Origin: Sphingobacteriales bacterium 16-39-50
GTDB lineage: Bacteria; Bacteroidota; Bacteroidia; Sphingobacteriales; Sphingobacteriaceae
NCBI GenBank assembly: GCA_002257025.1
Contig: NCHA01000036.1
Coordinates: 1-40,943 of the forward strand
Reading direction: 5' to 3'
Length of the DNA stretch: 40,943 nt
Both the position numbers and the translations under genes were made by a program. Below are positions 37,924 to 40,943 of this stretch, piece by piece; the first letter of the stretch is position 1; each line of letters opens with the position of its first letter. Below the pieces are notes generated by a model. It had not been told where the DNA came from and did no database searches. It saw nothing but the letters and a program-made list of their open reading frames with translations.

Positions 37924-39357
37924 GTGAAGAAAGTACACTTATTGGTATTGAAGGCCTTTTTAAGGCCTTTTATCGTTACCTTTTTCATTGTTATGTTCAT
38001 TTTGTTGATGTTATTTTTATTCAAATACATCGACGATCTGATTGGGAAAGGGTTTGAATGGTATGTAATCCTAGAATTGCTGGTCTACGCATCAGCAACC
38101 AATGTGGCTATGGCTCTGCCCCTGGCTATCCTCCTTTCTTCTATTATGACCTTCGGCAGCCTGGGCGAGAATTACGAACTGGTTGCGATCAAGTCTGCCG
38201 GAATTTCACTTCAAAAAGCCATGATGCCCCTGATCATTGTAGTAGGTATGCTCAGCCTCGCCGCTTTCCTTTTTTCAGATTACTGGCTTCCGAAAGCGAA
38301 TCTGAAAATGGGTTCCTTATTGTATGATGTGCGGAATCAAAAGGCAGCATTCCTGATTAATGAGGGTATTTTTAATACCAGTATCCCCGGCTATGCAATC
38401 AGGGTTCAGAAAAAAGACCCCGACCAAACCCTTCATGATGTACTCATCTATGAACGAAATACCAGCAGTGGTAACATCAATGTACTGATGGCAAAGGAAG
38501 GCCAGATGTTTACAACAGATGATGATCAGCTTCTGGTTTTGAAACTTAAGAATGGAAAGCGCTACGAAGAAACTCCCGGCTCAGCCGGAACTTACAATCC
38601 CCGTCAGCGCTTTATGCGAACCGAATTCAAAGAGACAGAGCAACGTTTCGACCTCTCCGGATTTCAGATGAAACGTACTGATGAAGAGCTGTTTAAGTCG
38701 AATTATGCAATGATGAATATCAGACAGCTTAAGTTTTATCTCGACTCCTTTAATGTGAAGGGCGACAGTAATCTTCGCTCTGCCTATACTGATCTTGCGC
38801 AAATTGCAAGGGTTTACCGTTTGGATACGCTTAACAAAAAGACCCCTGCTAAACCCATGAAAGCCTATAAAGATGTTCTGGACCTGATTCCTAAGGATAG
38901 GAAAGTTCAGTCACTCCAAACTGCAAAAGATCAGATCAGGTCAGTAAAGGACGTATTAAACCGTAAACAATTATATGAAATGGACAACGAGGTTCGGCTG
39001 CGGGGCTTCCTGATCGAATTGAACAGAAAATTTACGATGGCGGTGTCATGCCTGGTTCTCTTCTTCATTGGTGCTCCTTTGGGTGCAATTATCAGAAAAG
39101 GCGGTCTGGGATTGCCTGTTGTCATGTCTGTTTTGTTCTTCCTGATATATCACATTATTTCAACAATTGGGGAGAAATCGGTTAAGGAAGGTTCACTTTC
39201 GCCTTTTTTGGGAATGTGGGTCGCCATTATTTGTCTTTCCCCGCTCGGGATATTCCTAACGTATAAAGCAACTGTAGATTCGGTTCTTTTCGATCTGGAT
39301 ATTTACAAGCGCTGGTTTAAACGGATATTCTCAAAGAAGGATCAACAGCCTGCCTGA
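37924..39357 (+). CDS. LptF/LptG-family permease (lipopolysaccharide export)
   Basis: The 477-residue inner-membrane protein belongs to the LptF/LptG family, the transmembrane part of the LptB2FG transporter that lifts LPS out of the inner membrane. N-terminal helices lie at about 13-34, 50-75 and 99-117, and three more near the C-terminus (about 365-455) contain FFIGAPLGAIIRKGGLGLP, a family motif. Between them is the periplasmic beta-jellyroll region (about 125-270), here followed by a long helical insert (about 265-345), a feature of Bacteroidota members. The start is GTG (37924): the ATG two bases upstream is out of frame and runs straight into TGA. Confidence 0.92.
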   Translation: MKKVHLLVLKAFLRPFIVTFFIVMFILLMLFLFKYIDDLIGKGFEWYVILELLVYASATNVAMALPLAILLSSIMTFGSLGENYELVAIKSAGISLQKAMMPLIIVVGMLSLAAFLFSDYWLPKANLKMGSLLYDVRNQKAAFLINEGIFNTSIPGYAIRVQKKDPDQTLHDVLIYERNTSSGNINVLMAKEGQMFTTDDDQLLVLKLKNGKRYEETPGSAGTYNPRQRFMRTEFKETEQRFDLSGFQMKRTDEELFKSNYAMMNIRQLKFYLDSFNVKGDSNLRSAYTDLAQIARVYRLDTLNKKTPAKPMKAYKDVLDLIPKDRKVQSLQTAKDQIRSVKDVLNRKQLYEMDNEVRLRGFLIELNRKFTMAVSCLVLFFIGAPLGAIIRKGGLGLPVVMSVLFFLIYHIISTIGEKSVKEGSLSPFLGMWVAIICLSPLGIFLTYKATVDSVLFDLDIYKRWFKRIFSKKDQQPA

Positions 39358-39430
39358 ATGCACTTTTGAATTATTGCACTGCCCTGACCTTTAAAGAATT
39401 GTTCAAAATTCCTGCTGCCAAAAAAATACC

Positions 39431-39438
39431 TAAATTTG
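39431..39438 (+). promoter_or_regulatory. Possible -7 element for ribBA
   Basis: TAAATTTG followed by CA matches TAnnTTTG, 78 bp before the ribBA start. No -33 element with normal spacing is seen (TTG at 39399-39401 is too far upstream). Confidence 0.4.
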
Positions 39439-39515
39439 CAATTATTATAAACGGGATCATTGATCATTTAATATCTAATCCTTTCTGAAACCGTTTCCTA
39501 AACAATTTTAAAATT

Positions 39516-40721
39516 ATGTTTAATACGATTGAAGAAGCCATAAACGATATAAAAGAGGGTAAGGTTATTATTGTTGTTGATGATGAGGATCGTGAAAATG
39601 AAGGCGACTTTCTAACTGCTGCCTCCAATGCCACTCCCGAAATAATCAATTTTATGGCTACCCATGGACGCGGATTGATCTGTGCACCTTTAACTGAAGA
39701 GCGCTGTAAAGAACTGAGGCTTGAACTGATGGTAGGGAATAATACCGCTGCCTTTGAAACCAATTTTACGGTTTCTGTCGATCTTATCGGACATGGTTGT
39801 ACAACGGGTATTTCAGCTTCTGATCGTTCCAAAACGATACTGGCACTGATTGATCCGGATACAAAGGCTGAGGAATTAGGCCGCCCCGGACATATTTTTC
39901 CGCTTATTGCGAAACATGGTGGTGTTTTACGCAGGGCCGGTCATACCGAAGCTGCTGTTGATCTGGCTACTATGGCCGGATTGGAACCTGCCGGGGTATT
40001 GGTAGAAATCCTGAAAGAGGATGGAGAAATGGCTCGTTTACCCGATCTATTAATCATCGCAAAACAGTTTGATCTGAAAATCATTAGCATCAAGGACCTG
40101 ATATCTTACAGACTGAAGACAGAATCTTTGATTAAAAAGGAAGTATCTGTAAAATTACCTACGCAATGGGGTGATTTTGAGATGGTTGCTTATACACAAA
40201 TCACTTCCGGAGATCAGCATCTGGCATTAATTAAAGGTAGTTGGGAAGAGGATGAGCCGATTCTTGTAAGAGTTCATAGTTCATGTATCACCGGAGATAT
40301 CTTCGGATCATGCCGCTGCGATTGCGGTCCGCAGCTTCATAAAGCAATGGAAATGATCGAGCAGGAAGGCAAAGGGGTAATCATTTATATGAACCAGGAA
40401 GGCCGTGGTATCGGATTGATTAATAAACTACATGCCTATAATCTTCAGGAAAACGGACTCGATACGGTAGATGCAAATCTGCAATTGGGCTTTCCAATGG
40501 ACCAACGAGATTATGGGATTGGAGCACAGATATTAAGAAGTCTGGGGATTAAGAAAATGAAGCTGATGTCAAATAATCCTACCAAACGTTCAGGACTGAT
40601 TGGCTATGGTCTGGAGGTTATCTCCAATGTTCCTATCGAGATAAAATCCAATATACATAATGAGCTCTATCTAAAAACCAAGCGTGATAAGATGGGGCAT
40701 ACCATTATGAAAAATAGTTAA
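39516..40721 (+). CDS. ribBA: Bifunctional DHBP synthase / GTP cyclohydrolase II
   Basis: The 401-residue enzyme supplies both branches of riboflavin synthesis. Residues about 1-200 are 3,4-dihydroxy-2-butanone-4-phosphate synthase (from ribulose 5-phosphate), with the acidic metal site [11 protein letters not shown] (22-32) and GHTEAAVDL (142-150). Residues about 205-401 are GTP cyclohydrolase II, with zinc ligands Cys257, Cys268 and Cys270 in [17 protein letters not shown], and the catalytic region NQEGRGIGL (293-301) and [12 protein letters not shown] (329-340). All key residues of both halves are present. The gene is preceded by a 158-bp gap and is probably a separate unit from the lptFG-type gene. 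Confidence 0.96.
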   Translation: MFNTIEEAINDIKEGKVIIVVDDEDRENEGDFLTAASNATPEIINFMATHGRGLICAPLTEERCKELRLELMVGNNTAAFETNFTVSVDLIGHGCTTGISASDRSKTILALIDPDTKAEELGRPGHIFPLIAKHGGVLRRAGHTEAAVDLATMAGLEPAGVLVEILKEDGEMARLPDLLIIAKQFDLKIISIKDLISYRLKTESLIKKEVSVKLPTQWGDFEMVAYTQITSGDQHLALIKGSWEEDEPILVRVHSSCITGDIFGSCRCDCGPQLHKAMEMIEQEGKGVIIYMNQEGRGIGLINKLHAYNLQENGLDTVDANLQLGFPMDQRDYGIGAQILRSLGIKKMKLMSNNPTKRSGLIGYGLEVISNVPIEIKSNIHNELYLKTKRDKMGHTIMKNS

Positions 40722-40760
40722 TTTTCTATTCGCTAGTTTCCGGTAAAAGTTTTTGTTCTG

Positions 40761-40860
40761 CGACCCTGATGGGGTCGTATGTTTATAGAAATGCCATAAA
40801 CCCCCGTTTCCCGACCCTGAAGGGGTCGTATGTGATATTCAAATACATTCGACCCCTTCC
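40761..40860. repeat. CGACCC hairpin repeat cluster
   Basis: CGACCCTGATGGGGTCGTATGT (40761 on) and CGACCCTGAAGGGGTCGTATGT (40812 on) are near-identical hairpins (listed as approximate words). A third copy of the right half is inverted at about 40846-40858 (ACATTCGACCCCTT), so that AAGGGGTCGTATGT and this copy form a longer stem. There is no T run directly after, so they may be repeats rather than terminators, though they could end ribBA transcription. Confidence 0.6.
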
Positions 40861-40943
40861 TTTAGATTAGTAATCTCTAAGAAAGAGTGGTTATTGTTAT
40901 TGTAGGATTTTCTTTTTGCTTCTTTTTCTTTTGTTAATAACTG

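Overview
The window reads as chromosomal DNA of a Bacteroidota bacterium, most likely of the Sphingobacteriaceae (Pedobacter-like). The 16S sequence, the TAnnTTTG-type -7 promoter elements, the near absence of Shine-Dalgarno sequences despite an intact anti-SD at the 16S 3' end, the SusC/SusD pair, the DUF6266 gene and the LptF/G-ribBA neighbourhood all fit. Genus assignment is inference and needs a 16S search.

Layout. 1-5.6 kb is an rRNA operon: promoters, boxA-like leader, 16S, tRNA-Ile(GAT), tRNA-Ala(TGC), 23S and a terminator. No intact 5S gene follows. Instead a broken 5S remnant lies beyond the terminator at about 5.61-5.69 kb, interrupted by a short palindrome. 5.6-7.4 kb holds palindromic repeats and a DUF1796-like gene. 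7.4-12.1 kb has a secreted subtilisin-like protease, a frameshifted transposase remnant and a PEP synthase gene (minus strand). 12.2-22.5 kb has an AraC-type regulator, a repeat-rich 1.1 kb gap, a Tat-exported two-domain hydrolase, a PEGA-repeat protein, a secreted beta-helix protein, a patatin-like lipase and a DUF6266 protein. 22.6-29.0 kb (minus strand) is a SusD/SusC outer-membrane uptake pair with a ROK-family regulator upstream. 29.3-30.8 kb encodes a secreted protein of unknown function.

30.9-37.4 kb looks like an accessory segment. It contains a periplasmic histidine phosphatase, a compact operon (nucleoside phosphorylase, Crp/Fnr regulator, MFS transporter fused to a rhodanese domain) and a lone methyltransferase, and it ends at a tRNA-Met gene. 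Partial copies of the tRNA-Met 3' end, each followed by its own terminator, occur twice beside the tRNA and once more at 30.96 kb, as if marking integration or decay events. 37.5-40.7 kb is core-type sequence: a START-like protein, an LptF/LptG permease and ribBA, followed by a hairpin repeat cluster.

The most unusual signal is a short palindrome of the form TCCCGATAGCNATCGGGA. In two tRNA-Met remnants it replaces exactly three bases of the T-loop region, and it sits at a comparable place inside the 5S remnant. A related hairpin sits in a third tRNA-like remnant. No known defence or secretion system, CRISPR array or complete mobile element was found.
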